From the NCBI RefSeq assembly GCF_029392895.1, contig NZ_CP114200.1, positions 7,694,501 to 7,758,500 of the forward strand: 64,000 nucleotides of DNA, given 5' to 3'. Shown here piece by piece: positions 20,079 through 28,572 of the stretch. Made by a program: the position numbers and the translations under genes. Origin of the DNA: Streptomyces sp. 71268. Lineage in GTDB: Bacteria; Actinomycetota; Actinomycetes; Streptomycetales; Streptomycetaceae. Below the pieces are notes generated by a model. The model had not been told where the DNA came from, did not search any database, and saw nothing but the letters and a program-made list of their open reading frames with translations. The first letter of the stretch is position 1. Every line of letters begins with the position of its first letter.

Positions 20079-20519
20079 GTGGAGGAGTTGGACAGACAGA
20101 TCGTGGAACTGCTCGTCAATGACGGGCGTATGAGCTACACCGACCTGGGCAAGGCCACGGGCCTGTCCACCTCGGCGGTGCACCAGCGGGTCCGACGCCT
20201 GGAACAGCGCGGTGTCATCCGTGGCTACGCCGCCGTCGTGGACCCCGAGGCCGTCGGGCTGCCGCTGACGGCCTTCATCTCGGTCAAACCCTTCGACCCC
20301 AGCGCGCCCGACGACATCGCCGACCGGCTCGCCGAGGTGCCGCAGATCGAGGCGTGCCACAGCGTGGCGGGCGACGAGAACTACATCCTGAAGGTGCGCG
20401 TCGAGACCCCGCTCGAACTGGAGCACCTCCTGACCCGCATCCGCTCGCTGGCCGGCGTCTCCACCCGCACCACGGTCGTGCTGTCCACGCCGTACGAGGC
20501 CCGCCCGCCCCGTATCTGA
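20079..20519 (+). CDS. Lrp/AsnC family transcriptional regulator
   Basis: This 146-residue protein starts at GTG 20079 without an obvious ribosome site. The N-terminal winged helix is typical (LDRQIVELLVNDGRMSYTDL, then STSAVHQRVRRLEQRGVI), followed by the RAM ligand domain (PLTAFISVKP, VAGDENYILKVRV). These proteins respond to amino acids. An amidohydrolase gene begins 261 bp downstream on the same strand and may be a target. Confidence 0.92.
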   Translation: MEELDRQIVELLVNDGRMSYTDLGKATGLSTSAVHQRVRRLEQRGVIRGYAAVVDPEAVGLPLTAFISVKPFDPSAPDDIADRLAEVPQIEACHSVAGDENYILKVRVETPLELEHLLTRIRSLAGVSTRTTVVLSTPYEARPPRI

Positions 20520-20780
20520 CCCGCCGGCCGCGCGAGCGCCCAGCGAAACGCCCCAGGGCGGCCGGGCCGGGTGCCCAGCCGACCCGGCGTACGCGCCGCG
20601 GGCGCCGGACGCCTCCGCGTGCCGCGGCGCACGCCGGTGCCCGGGCGCGCGGCCGACCCCCGGCGCGGGAGCCGAAGTCGGCCCGGCGACACTGACACCC
20701 TGGCGCCGGCCCGCGGGGGAGCGACCTCCCCGGCGTGCCGCCGCCGTCCACCCAACGAACGACACCGCGAGGCGAACCCC

Positions 20781-22448
20781 GTGAGCGACCTCATCCCCGC
20801 CGCAGGCACCAGCGCCGGCATCCCGCCGACCGAGGGCGGCACCGTGCTGCTGCGCGGTGGCACCGTGCACAGCCCCGCCGACCCCTTCGCGACGGCGATG
20901 GTCGTCGAGCGCGGCAGCGTCGCCTGGGTCGGCTCCGAGGGCGCGGCCGACTCCTTCGCCGACGGCGTCGACGAGGTCATCGACCTCGCCGGCGCGCTCG
21001 TCACGCCCGCGTTCACGGACGCACACGTGCACACCACCGCCACCGGGCTCGCCCGCACCGGCCTCGACCTCACCGCGACCTCGACCCTGGCCGAGGCGCT
21101 TGAGCTGGTGCGCGCCCACGCCGCGGCGCACCCGGGCGACGCGGTGCTCCTCGGCCACGGCTGGGACTCCTCCCGCTGGCCCGAAGGACGCGCCCCCTCC
21201 CGCACCGAGCTGGACCAGGCCACCGGCGGCCGGCCGCTCTACCTCACCCGTGTGGACGTGCACTCCGCCGTCGCGACCACCGCCCTGCTCGACCGCGTCG
21301 GCGACCTGACCGGGCGCGCCGGCTACCACGGCGACGCGCCGCTGACCGCCGACGCCCACCACGCCGTCCGCGCGGCGGCGTTCGCGAACGTGACCGACTC
21401 CCAGCGGGCCGACGCACAGCGCGCCGCGCTCCGACAGGCCGCCGCGCTCGGCATCGGCACCCTGCACGAGTGCGCGGGCCCCGACATCTCCAGCGAGGCC
21501 GACCTGAGCGGCCTGCTGAGCATCGCCGCCCAGGAGCCAGGGCCCCGCGTCATCGGCTACTGGGCCGAGGCCGCGAGCAGCGCCCGCGACCTGGAGAAGG
21601 TGCGCGAGCTGGGCGCGATCGGCGCCGCCGGCGACCTCTTCGTGGACGGCGCGCTCGGCTCCCACACGGCCTGCCTGCACGCGCCGTACGCCGACGCCGC
21701 GCCCAGCACCGGGACCCGGTACCTGGACCCGACCGCCATCGCCACGCACGTCGCGCTGTGCACCGAGGCCGGGTTGCAGGCCGGCTTCCACGCCATCGGC
21801 GACGCCGCCGTCTCGGCCGTCATCGCCGGGGTGCGCGTCGCGGCGGAGAAGGTCGGGCTCGCCCGGGTCCGCGCCGCCAGGCACCGGGTCGAGCACGCCG
21901 AGATGCTCACTCCCGAGACGATCGCCGCGTTCGCCGAACTCGGCCTGACCGCCTCAGTCCAGCCCGCCTTCGACGCCGCCTGGGGCGGCGACGAGGGCAT
22001 GTACGCCCAGCGGCTCGGCGTCGAGCGGGCCCGCTCGCTCAACCCGTACGCGGCCCTGCTGCGCGCCGGAGTGCCGCTGGCCCTCGGCTCGGACAGCCCC
22101 GTCACGCCGCTCGACCCGTGGGGCACCGTGCGCGCCGCGGCCTTCCACCGGACGCCCGAACACCGGGTCTCGGTACGGGCCGCGTTCACCGCCCACACCC
22201 GGGGCGGCTGGCGGGCCGCACGCCGCGACGACGCGGGCGTCCTGGTCCCCGGCGCGCCGGCCGACCTGGCCGTCTGGCAGCACGGCGAACTCGTCGTGCA
22301 GGTCCCCGACGAGCGGGTCGCCAACTGGTCCACCGACCCCCGCTCCGGCACCCCGGGCCTGCCCGACCTCACGCCGGGGCTGCCGCTGCCGGTGTGCGTG
22401 CGCACGATGGTCGGCGGGCGCACCGTCTACGAGCGGCCGAACGAGTGA
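20781..22448 (+). CDS. amidohydrolase family protein (YtcJ-like)
   Basis: This 555-residue protein begins at GTG 20781 with GCGAGGCG upstream; the frame is open further left without support. It has the Amidohydro_3 pattern: an N-terminal beta sandwich, the metal site DAHVH (about residues 77-81), GLQAGFHAIGDAA, RVEHAEML and the late metal ligand in ALGSDSPVTPLDPW. The motif EGRAPSRTELDQATGGRPLYL is typical of the YtcJ group. It is a cytoplasmic metal-dependent hydrolase of unknown substrate. Confidence 0.88.
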   Translation: MSDLIPAAGTSAGIPPTEGGTVLLRGGTVHSPADPFATAMVVERGSVAWVGSEGAADSFADGVDEVIDLAGALVTPAFTDAHVHTTATGLARTGLDLTATSTLAEALELVRAHAAAHPGDAVLLGHGWDSSRWPEGRAPSRTELDQATGGRPLYLTRVDVHSAVATTALLDRVGDLTGRAGYHGDAPLTADAHHAVRAAAFANVTDSQRADAQRAALRQAAALGIGTLHECAGPDISSEADLSGLLSIAAQEPGPRVIGYWAEAASSARDLEKVRELGAIGAAGDLFVDGALGSHTACLHAPYADAAPSTGTRYLDPTAIATHVALCTEAGLQAGFHAIGDAAVSAVIAGVRVAAEKVGLARVRAARHRVEHAEMLTPETIAAFAELGLTASVQPAFDAAWGGDEGMYAQRLGVERARSLNPYAALLRAGVPLALGSDSPVTPLDPWGTVRAAAFHRTPEHRVSVRAAFTAHTRGGWRAARRDDAGVLVPGAPADLAVWQHGELVVQVPDERVANWSTDPRSGTPGLPDLTPGLPLPVCVRTMVGGRTVYERPNE

Positions 22449-23150
22449 CGCGACCGCGCCGCGTACCGCCGAACGACGTGCCATCGGCCTGTCGACCAAC
22501 TCCGACACCCTCCGTACTGACCTGCTGATTTGGCGCAACGCCGCAGGTGGCGCGGCTGTTGACAGGAAGCGGGAGACGGCGGGTAGTTTCGGCCGAGTCC
22601 ACCACAGGACGTCCGGCCGGGGATGGGTTCTCCACGCAGTCGTCGAGCGCCGCTGGGCCATGGGGTGGCGAGCCACACCGGTTCGCCGCCCATGGGAGCC
22701 AGGTCCAGCGCACGGGGGCGGGGGAGGCGCTCACCGGGTCGGCAGGTGCGACCCGGGTGGGGCCCGGACGCTCAGTAGACAACGGCTCTCGGTCGACCCG
22801 CAGCCAGCGGGCCCCAGGTCGGCCCGAAGGGCGACGGGCCCCTATCCGCACTCCGCGCACCACTCCCCGGCGCCCACTCCGGGCCGCCACGGCGCCCCGG
22901 CCTCGCTCGCCGACCCGCGCCTCGTGCCTTCCCGCTCGCCGCCAGGCCCTCCCACGGGTCATGCCGCGGACCGCACCGCTCCAGCACCTCGCGCCCCGCC
23001 CGCCCCGGGCCACCCATTCTCCCGCCGGGCCGTGGCGGGGCCCGGGCACCCCGGACGTCGCACACCCGTTACGCACCCAGCGGGCCGCTCGTGGTGGCTC
23101 GCGGTATACCGTCACTTCACCACAGCTCGACCTGCAGGAAGGCCGCGACG
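22449..23150. other. 702-bp intergenic region before lnt
   Basis: Open frames run through it on the plus strand (22547-23221 and 22660-23514), but they encode Arg/Pro/Ala-rich, motif-free sequence and lack ribosome sites. No tRNA-like or other RNA fold was recognised. The only supported element is the CAGGAAGG ribosome site next to the lnt start. Confidence 0.4.
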
Positions 23151-25034
23151 TTGCACCCCGGTTCCGACACCTCCGCTGGTGCCACCGCCAGCGGCGAGGC
23201 AGCCGACGCGCCGGTCAGTAGACCAGCCGAGCCGCCGACGACCGCTCCCGAGCCCGCCACGACGCCGAGCGAGCCGGCCGTACGGGCCACGCGCCGCCAG
23301 CGCCTGGCGCGGTGGTCCCGCCGCGAGGCGCGGCGTACCGCGCTGGCCGCGGCCAGCGGACTCGCCCTCGGCCTCGCCTTCCCGCCGTACGACCTGTGGC
23401 CCCTCTCGCTCCTCGCCGTCGCGGCGCTCGCGCTGCTCACCCGGGGCAGGACGGCCCGCCAGGGGGCGTGGACGGGGTTCGCCTTCGGGCTCCCGTTCTT
23501 CCTGCTGCTGCTGAAGTGGCTGGACGTCGTCGGCTGGGACGCGGTCATCGGCCTCTCGCTGGCCGAGTCGCTGTTCTTCGTCCCGCTCGGTGCCGGCCTC
23601 GCCCTGACCTCCAGGCTGCCCGGCTGGCCGCTGTGGGTGGCCTGCCTGTGGGTGGCCGAGGAGTGGGCCAGGGACCGGCTGCCGTTCGGTGGCTTCCCCT
23701 GGGGGCGGCTGGCGTTCGCGAACACCGGCTCGCCGTTCACGCCACTGGCCGCGCTCGGTGGCGCGCCACTGGTGACCTTCGGCGTCGCCCTGGCCAGCAC
23801 GCTGCTCGCGGCCGCCGTCGTCGCCCTGTGGCGGGTGTACGCGCTCGCCGGCGGCCGCGCCGCGACCGCCCCCGGGGCCACGCCGAGCGCCGCGACCAAC
23901 GCCCCGCTCGACACCGACTCGCCCGACGCGGACCCCGCCGCGCCGGCGGACGCCGCCGGGAGCGAGGCGGACCAGGACGCCACGGCGGGCCGCGAGCCCG
24001 CGCCGGCCGCGCGGGCCAGCGGCCCCCGGCTGCTGCGCGGCGCGCTGCCGGCCGTCGAGGCCATCGCCCTGGCCGGCGCCGTGACGCTGGCCGGACTCCT
24101 GGTGCCGGTGCCCACCGACGCCGACGACACCGTGAACATCGCGGTCGTGCAGGGCAACGTGCAGCAGCCGGGGATGGACTTCCTCGGCCGCCCGATGAAG
24201 ATCCTCAACAACCACGTCGAGGCGACCCTGCGACTGGCCGAGGACGTCAAGGCGGGCCGCAAGCCCAAGCCGGACCTGGTGATCTGGCCGGAGAACGCCT
24301 CCGACCTCGACCCGTACAAGTACCGCGAGGCGTACGCGCGCATCGACCTGGCGGTGAAGTCGATCGGCGTGCCCGTCCTGGTCGGGGCCCTGGTGGACCA
24401 CCCGACCAAGGAGGGCTACGTCGAGAACCAGGGCATCGTCTGGGACCCAAAGACCGGACCCGGCGCCTCGTACACCAAGCAGCACCCGGTGCCGTTCGGC
24501 GAGTACGTGCCCTTCCGTGACCAGCTCAGCAAGGTCATCTCGCGGCTCGACCGCGTCCCCCGGGACTTCTACCCCGGTGACCACACCGGGGTCATGCAGG
24601 TCGGCCCGGCCAAGCTGGGCGACGTGATCTGCTTCGAGGTCGCCTACGACGAGATCGTGCGCGACACGGTCAACGCCGGGGCCCGGGCGCTGGTGATCCA
24701 GACGAACAACGCCACCTACGGCCGCAGCGGCCAGCCCGAGCAGCAGCTCGTGATGTCCAAGCTGCGCGCCATCGAGCACGGTCGGGCCGTGGTCACCGCG
24801 GCGCCGAGCGGAATTAGCGCCGTGGTCGCCCCCGATGGGACTATTGAGCAGCGCACCAAGGAATTCACCCAGGACGTGCTCAGCGCGCGGATTCCCCTGC
24901 GCGACGACATCACCGTCGCCGATCGGATCGGTGCGGTGCCCGAGTGGGTGCTCGCTATGGTGGGCGTTCTGTCCTGCGCCGCCGCGATCATGGTGAGCCG
25001 GCGAGGACGTACGGATGAGAAGGGGATGCAGTGA
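23151..25034 (+). CDS. lnt: apolipoprotein N-acyltransferase
   Basis: I place the start at TTG 23151 because CAGGAAGG lies 8-10 nt upstream; the frame opens at 23091. The protein is 627 residues long. A disordered N-terminus (about 1-55) precedes six or so membrane helices (about 62-240), then a long acidic Ala/Asp/Glu/Pro linker, a further helix, and the nitrilase domain. The catalytic triad is visible as Glu in IWPENASD, Lys in YTKQHPVPFGEY and Cys in DVICFEVAYDE. A last helix precedes the C-terminus. It adds the third acyl chain to lipoproteins. It overlaps the next gene by 4 bp (GTGA). Confidence 0.93.
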   Translation: MHPGSDTSAGATASGEAADAPVSRPAEPPTTAPEPATTPSEPAVRATRRQRLARWSRREARRTALAAASGLALGLAFPPYDLWPLSLLAVAALALLTRGRTARQGAWTGFAFGLPFFLLLLKWLDVVGWDAVIGLSLAESLFFVPLGAGLALTSRLPGWPLWVACLWVAEEWARDRLPFGGFPWGRLAFANTGSPFTPLAALGGAPLVTFGVALASTLLAAAVVALWRVYALAGGRAATAPGATPSAATNAPLDTDSPDADPAAPADAAGSEADQDATAGREPAPAARASGPRLLRGALPAVEAIALAGAVTLAGLLVPVPTDADDTVNIAVVQGNVQQPGMDFLGRPMKILNNHVEATLRLAEDVKAGRKPKPDLVIWPENASDLDPYKYREAYARIDLAVKSIGVPVLVGALVDHPTKEGYVENQGIVWDPKTGPGASYTKQHPVPFGEYVPFRDQLSKVISRLDRVPRDFYPGDHTGVMQVGPAKLGDVICFEVAYDEIVRDTVNAGARALVIQTNNATYGRSGQPEQQLVMSKLRAIEHGRAVVTAAPSGISAVVAPDGTIEQRTKEFTQDVLSARIPLRDDITVADRIGAVPEWVLAMVGVLSCAAAIMVSRRGRTDEKGMQ

Positions 25035-25825
25035 ACGACGGCGTTGAGGTTGTGCGTGGCGAGACTCAGGAGAGGAAGTACGGTCCGCTCGGCACGACCT
25101 TGGTGATCATTCCGACCTACAACGAGGCGGAGAACATCAAGCCGATCGTGGAACGGGTGCGCAAGGCCGTCCCCGACGCACACGTGCTCGTCGCCGACGA
25201 CAACAGCCCCGACGGCACCGGCAAGATCGCCGACGAGATCGCCGGCCAGGACGAGCAGGTGCACGTCCTGCACCGCAAGGGCAAGGAAGGTCTCGGCGCC
25301 GCCTACCTGGCGGGCTTCCGCTGGGGGATCGAGCACGACTACGGCGTCCTGGTGGAGATGGACGCGGACGGCTCGCACCAGCCCGAGGAACTGCCCCGGC
25401 TGCTGACCGCGCTCGGCGGGGCCGACCTGGTCCTCGGCTCGCGCTGGGTGCCGGGTGGGCGCGTGGTGAACTGGCCGAAGTCCCGCGAGCTGATCTCCCG
25501 GGGCGGGAGCACCTACTCGCGGCTGCTGCTCGACGTCCCGATCCGCGACGTCACCGGCGGCTTCCGGGCCTTCCGCCGGGAGACCCTGGAGGGCCTGGGC
25601 ATGGACGCCGTCGCCTCGCAGGGCTACTGCTTCCAGGTCGACCTGGCCTGGCGCGCCGTCAAGGCCGGCTTCCACGTCGTGGAGGTGCCCATCACCTTCG
25701 TGGACCGGGAGTACGGCGACAGCAAGATGAGCCGCGACATCCTGGTCGAGGCCCTGTGGCGGGTGACCGCCTGGGGCGTGGGCTCCCGAGTGAACCGGGT
25801 GACCGGCCGCAAGCAGCAGCCCTAG
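25031..25825 (+). CDS. ppm1: polyprenol monophosphomannose synthase
   Basis: This 264-residue GT2 glycosyltransferase starts at GTG 25031 inside the lnt stop. It shows TLVIIPTYNEAENI, the NDP-sugar Asp pair in VADDNSPDGT, the DADGSHQPEEL metal motif, the RDVTGGFRAF loop and VPITFVDREYGDSKM. It makes polyprenyl-phosphate-mannose from GDP-mannose for protein O-mannosylation and envelope glycans. It has no membrane domain of its own. In Mycobacterium tuberculosis the Lnt-like and mannosyltransferase parts are fused as Ppm1; here they are separate but coupled. Confidence 0.93.
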   Translation: MNDGVEVVRGETQERKYGPLGTTLVIIPTYNEAENIKPIVERVRKAVPDAHVLVADDNSPDGTGKIADEIAGQDEQVHVLHRKGKEGLGAAYLAGFRWGIEHDYGVLVEMDADGSHQPEELPRLLTALGGADLVLGSRWVPGGRVVNWPKSRELISRGGSTYSRLLLDVPIRDVTGGFRAFRRETLEGLGMDAVASQGYCFQVDLAWRAVKAGFHVVEVPITFVDREYGDSKMSRDILVEALWRVTAWGVGSRVNRVTGRKQQP

Positions 25826-25887
25826 CGCCGGCGTACGAACGACACCGCACAGGCACATTCACCACACGGCGCAGGCACACTGAAGAC

Positions 25888-26496
25888 ATGACGTTCGGCG
25901 CACCCCAATCACCGCACCCCCGACCGCGCGCTCAGCGCTCGCGGGCCAGGCGGATCGTCCCGCTCGCCCTCGCGGCCTGGCTGGTCCTGGAAATCTGGCT
26001 GCTCGTCCTGGTCGCGGACGCTTCGAGCGCCCTGACCGTACTGGCGCTCCTGGTGGCCGGGGCCGTGCTGGGCGGCTACGTCATCAAGCGGGCCGGGCGC
26101 CGGGCGTGGCAGACGCTGACCACCGGGCTGCGTCCCGGAGCCGACACCCCGGACGACGATCCGACGGCGGGCCTGGGCAACGGGCTGCTCATGCTCGGCG
26201 GGCTGCTGCTGATGCTGCCCGGCCTGGTCTCGGACGTGCTGGGGCTGGTGCTCCTCCTCCCGCCGGTGCGGGCCCTGCTCGGCCGCCGCGCCGAGCGCGC
26301 CCTGTCCCGCCGCATCGGGTACGCCACCAGTTCGCTCGGCGACGCCTTCCAGCAGGCGGGGCGGGGACAGGGTCACCGGCCCGGCGGCGGCAAGGTGGTG
26401 CCGGGTGAGGTCGTCCGCGACGACGAGCCGCCGAGGGCCGAGGGCCCCGGCGACGAGCGTGGCCCGGGCCGCCAGGACCCGCCGCTGCCCCGCTGA
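25888..26496 (+). CDS. fxsA: FxsA family membrane protein
   Basis: This 202-residue protein starts at ATG 25888 with a weak GAAG site. It has the FxsA fold: two N-terminal helices (VPLALAAWLVLEIWLLVLVA and a second reaching YVIKRAGRRA), then a pair of hydrophobic segments around GLLLMLPGLVSDVLGLVLLLP, and a long hydrophilic tail rich in Gly, Glu and Asp. In E. coli FxsA interferes with phage T7 exclusion by F; its normal role is unclear. The gene order ppm1-fxsA-rbpA is conserved in Streptomyces. Confidence 0.88.
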   Translation: MTFGAPQSPHPRPRAQRSRARRIVPLALAAWLVLEIWLLVLVADASSALTVLALLVAGAVLGGYVIKRAGRRAWQTLTTGLRPGADTPDDDPTAGLGNGLLMLGGLLLMLPGLVSDVLGLVLLLPPVRALLGRRAERALSRRIGYATSSLGDAFQQAGRGQGHRPGGGKVVPGEVVRDDEPPRAEGPGDERGPGRQDPPLPR

Positions 26497-26676
26497 CGGG
26501 CGACGCCGTCACCGAGGCGGCGAAGCCGTGCGCCGGCCGCCTTCCGTAGTGGCCGGCGCGGGCCGTGAAGCGGCCCTCTTCCCCACTCGCCCCGCCCGTC
26601 CCGACGGCCCCGATTTCCGATGGCGTACGTCGCCGCGGGGCGGCCGGCCGGCGGGGGAGCGGGTGAGAGGACAAAC

Positions 26677-26715
26677 GGAGGCCGGGGCCACTGCTGAGCA
26701 GTGGCCCCGGCCTCC
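26677..26715. terminator. strong bidirectional terminator between fxsA and rbpA
   Basis: A perfect 19-bp inverted repeat (GGAGGCCGGGGCCACTGCT and its complement) has only one base between the arms, so it would fold as a 17-18 bp stem. It lies between two convergent genes. Confidence 0.88.
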
Positions 26716-26760
26716 GATACGTGCTGCCTTGCGCGCCGGGCGGGCCCGGCGCCTCGTCCG

Positions 26761-27135
26761 TCAGGCGGACTTGCGGTTGTCCCGCGGGTGCACGGCAATG
26801 TTCATGGCGCCGGAGCGCAGGACGGCCAGCCGTTCGGCCAGCACCTCCTCCAACTCCTCGCGAGTGCGTCGCTCCATGAGCATGTCCCAGTGCGTACGCG
26901 CAGGCTTGCCCTTCTTCTCCTCAGGCCCTTCGCCATCCACCAAGAGCGCCTGGGCGCCGCACGCCTTGCACTCCCACTCCGGCGGAATCTCCGCCTCTAC
27001 CGAGAAGGGCATCTCGAATCGATGTCCGTTCTGGCATGCGTACTCCACCGCCTGGCGCGGGGCCAGATCGATGCCGCGGTCGGTCTCGTAGCTGGTCACC
27101 ACGAGTCGCGTGCCGCGGAGAGCTCGCTCACTCAT
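26761..27135 (-). CDS. rbpA: RNA polymerase-binding protein RbpA
   Basis: This 124-residue protein starts at ATG 27135 with CGGGAGGCACG upstream. It matches RbpA along its length: ALRGTRLVVTSYETDRGIDLA, CQNGHRFEMPF, EWECKACG (zinc site formed with the earlier Cys/His), the basic linker KKGKPARTHWDMLMERRT and the sigma-binding helix EELEEVLAERLAVLRSG. RbpA binds the beta subunit region and the principal sigma factor and stabilises open complexes. A SigR-type promoter lies upstream. Confidence 0.97.
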   Translation of the reverse strand: MSERALRGTRLVVTSYETDRGIDLAPRQAVEYACQNGHRFEMPFSVEAEIPPEWECKACGAQALLVDGEGPEEKKGKPARTHWDMLMERRTREELEEVLAERLAVLRSGAMNIAVHPRDNRKSA

Positions 27136-27488
27136 GAATCGTGCCTCCCGGGCTTTGTCGCCCACAGGACAGGTGTCGCTGTCGTCGTCATCCGTTCAAC
27201 GTCCGGTCGGCGGTGAAGATTCCCGTAGTGGGACATGCGTCGCCCGTCGTGCCGCCCCGTTGTTCTACCCACCGGCGCCCGGTTTGTCACATCTGACAGT
27301 AGATGTCACCCAGCGTTTGCCGTCCTTTAGCGCGCAGTAACGGTCCGCCTGGTAGGTCGAGGGCGTACACTACTCGCCCTCATGCGTCAGCTCTAAATCC
27401 GGTCCACTGTGCGGTCAGAAATTGACGTTCACTGATCGAGGGCCTAGCCCTTTCGTACCCTAGTGCGCCCTCTCCTACCCTGGACGCG
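27136..27488. other. 353-bp region upstream of rbpA
   Basis: It contains the SigR-type rbpA promoter (27198-27224). The remaining AT-richer part (about 27330-27450) lies between rbpA and the end of the YczE gene, both on the minus strand. I see no RNA gene there. Confidence 0.45.
27198..27224 (-). promoter_or_regulatory. SigR-type promoter of rbpA
   Basis: On the minus strand GGGAAT (27219-27224), an 18-bp spacer and GTT (27198-27200) match the SigR consensus GGAAT-N18-GTT. The rbpA gene of S. coelicolor is a known SigR target induced by disulfide stress. The ATG lies about 60 bp downstream. Confidence 0.8.
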
Positions 27489-28352
27489 TCAAGTCGGCCG
27501 ATGGTTGCCAGCCGGACCGGTCCCGGTTCGCGCCGTGTCACCCCGTGGGCCTTCGTCACCCTTGGCGACCCCGCTCCGCCGTGCCGGCCCGCCGGGCTCC
27601 ACGGGCCCCGGCTCGGGGGTCTCCGCTGCCGCGCCGGGCCGGCTCGCGGGCCCGGCGTGCGGCGCGGTGCCCGAGGCCCCGGCCTCCGGCGCCTCCTCGG
27701 CCGCCTTCGGCCGCCCCGAGCCGCTGGCGACCACGCCCCGCCGGCCCTGCTCCAGGCCCGGTATGTCGAAGACCCGCAGGAAGAACTGCGACAGCGGGCC
27801 GATCGCCACCGCGTACAGCACGGTGCCCACGCCGACCGAGCCGCCCAGGGCGAAGCCGGTGGCCAGGACCGCCACCTCGATGCCGGTCCGTACCAGGCGG
27901 ATGGAGCGCCCGGTGCGCCGGTGCAGGCCGGTCATGAGCCCGTCGCGGGGGCCGGGGCCGAAGCGCGCCGAGATGTACAGGCCGGTGGCCGCTCCGTTGA
28001 GCACGATGGCGAACACCAGCAGCGGAACGCGCGCGGTGAGTGACGTGAGGTCAGAGGTGAGGGCCAGCGTCGCGTCCATCACGAGGCCGATCACCACGAC
28101 GTTGGAGATCGTGCCGAGGCCCGGGCGCTGGCGCAGCGGAATCCACAGGGCCAGCACCGCCGCGCCCGCCAGGATCACCACCGTGCCGATGGAGAGGCCG
28201 GTGTGCTCCGAGACGCCCTGGTGGAACACGTCCCAGGGGTCGAGGCCGAGGCCCGCGCGGAGTTGGAGCCCCATGCTCACCCCGTACAGCGTCAGGCCGA
28301 CGTACAACTGCGTCACGCGGCGGGTGAGGTGCGACCCCCTCGGTATCGGCAC
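27489..28352 (-). CDS. YczE/YyaS/YitT family membrane protein
   Basis: This 287-residue protein starts at GTG 28352 with GAAGGAGCACACC upstream. After a short basic start it has five to six membrane helices with conserved YczE features (LYVGLTLYGVSMGLQLRAGLGLD, then PWDVFHQGVSEHTGLSIGTV, and GPGPRDGLMTGLHRRTGRSI). The last 75 residues are a Pro/Gly/Ala-rich cytoplasmic tail. Its divergent neighbour is a MocR-type regulator, the arrangement known for YczR-YczE. Transport substrate is unknown. Confidence 0.88.
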   Translation of the reverse strand: MPIPRGSHLTRRVTQLYVGLTLYGVSMGLQLRAGLGLDPWDVFHQGVSEHTGLSIGTVVILAGAAVLALWIPLRQRPGLGTISNVVVIGLVMDATLALTSDLTSLTARVPLLVFAIVLNGAATGLYISARFGPGPRDGLMTGLHRRTGRSIRLVRTGIEVAVLATGFALGGSVGVGTVLYAVAIGPLSQFFLRVFDIPGLEQGRRGVVASGSGRPKAAEEAPEAGASGTAPHAGPASRPGAAAETPEPGPVEPGGPARRSGVAKGDEGPRGDTARTGTGPAGNHRPT

Positions 28353-28464
28353 GGTGTGCTCCTTCGGTGGTGACGGTGTGCGGGGCGCCCGGCGTGGGCG
28401 CTCGCGAGGGCGGGGTGGCGCGGCCTCCGCCGGTGGCGGGGGCGTGCCACTCGCTCCGGCTGGC

Positions 28465-28537
28465 CGTGGCCTACCGGGCGTTGAGGTGGTGCCAGTGGCC
28501 TGTCTCATGACACTCTGTGGCCCGGGAGTAGGCCACT
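28465..28537. promoter_or_regulatory. direct-repeat operator array between yczE and mocR
   Basis: GTGGCC occurs three times in direct orientation (28466-28471, 28495-28500, 28517-28522), and the reverse form AGGCCACT at 28530-28537 pairs with AGTGGCCT at 28494-28501. MocR-type regulators bind direct plus inverted repeats in the shared promoter region, so this is the likely operator. Binding is inferred. Confidence 0.6.
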
Positions 28538-28572
28538 TCCAGAGCCAATCTCGGAAAGGTGGACTGGTGATC

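Noticed and set aside
22547..23221. Plus-strand ORF in the 702-bp gap before lnt
   Set aside because: Arg/Pro/Ser-rich, no ribosome site, no motif, and it overlaps the lnt start.
23112..24779. 555-codon minus-strand frame opposite lnt
   Set aside because: Same antisense effect; the plus strand has the Lnt catalytic triad and membrane helices.
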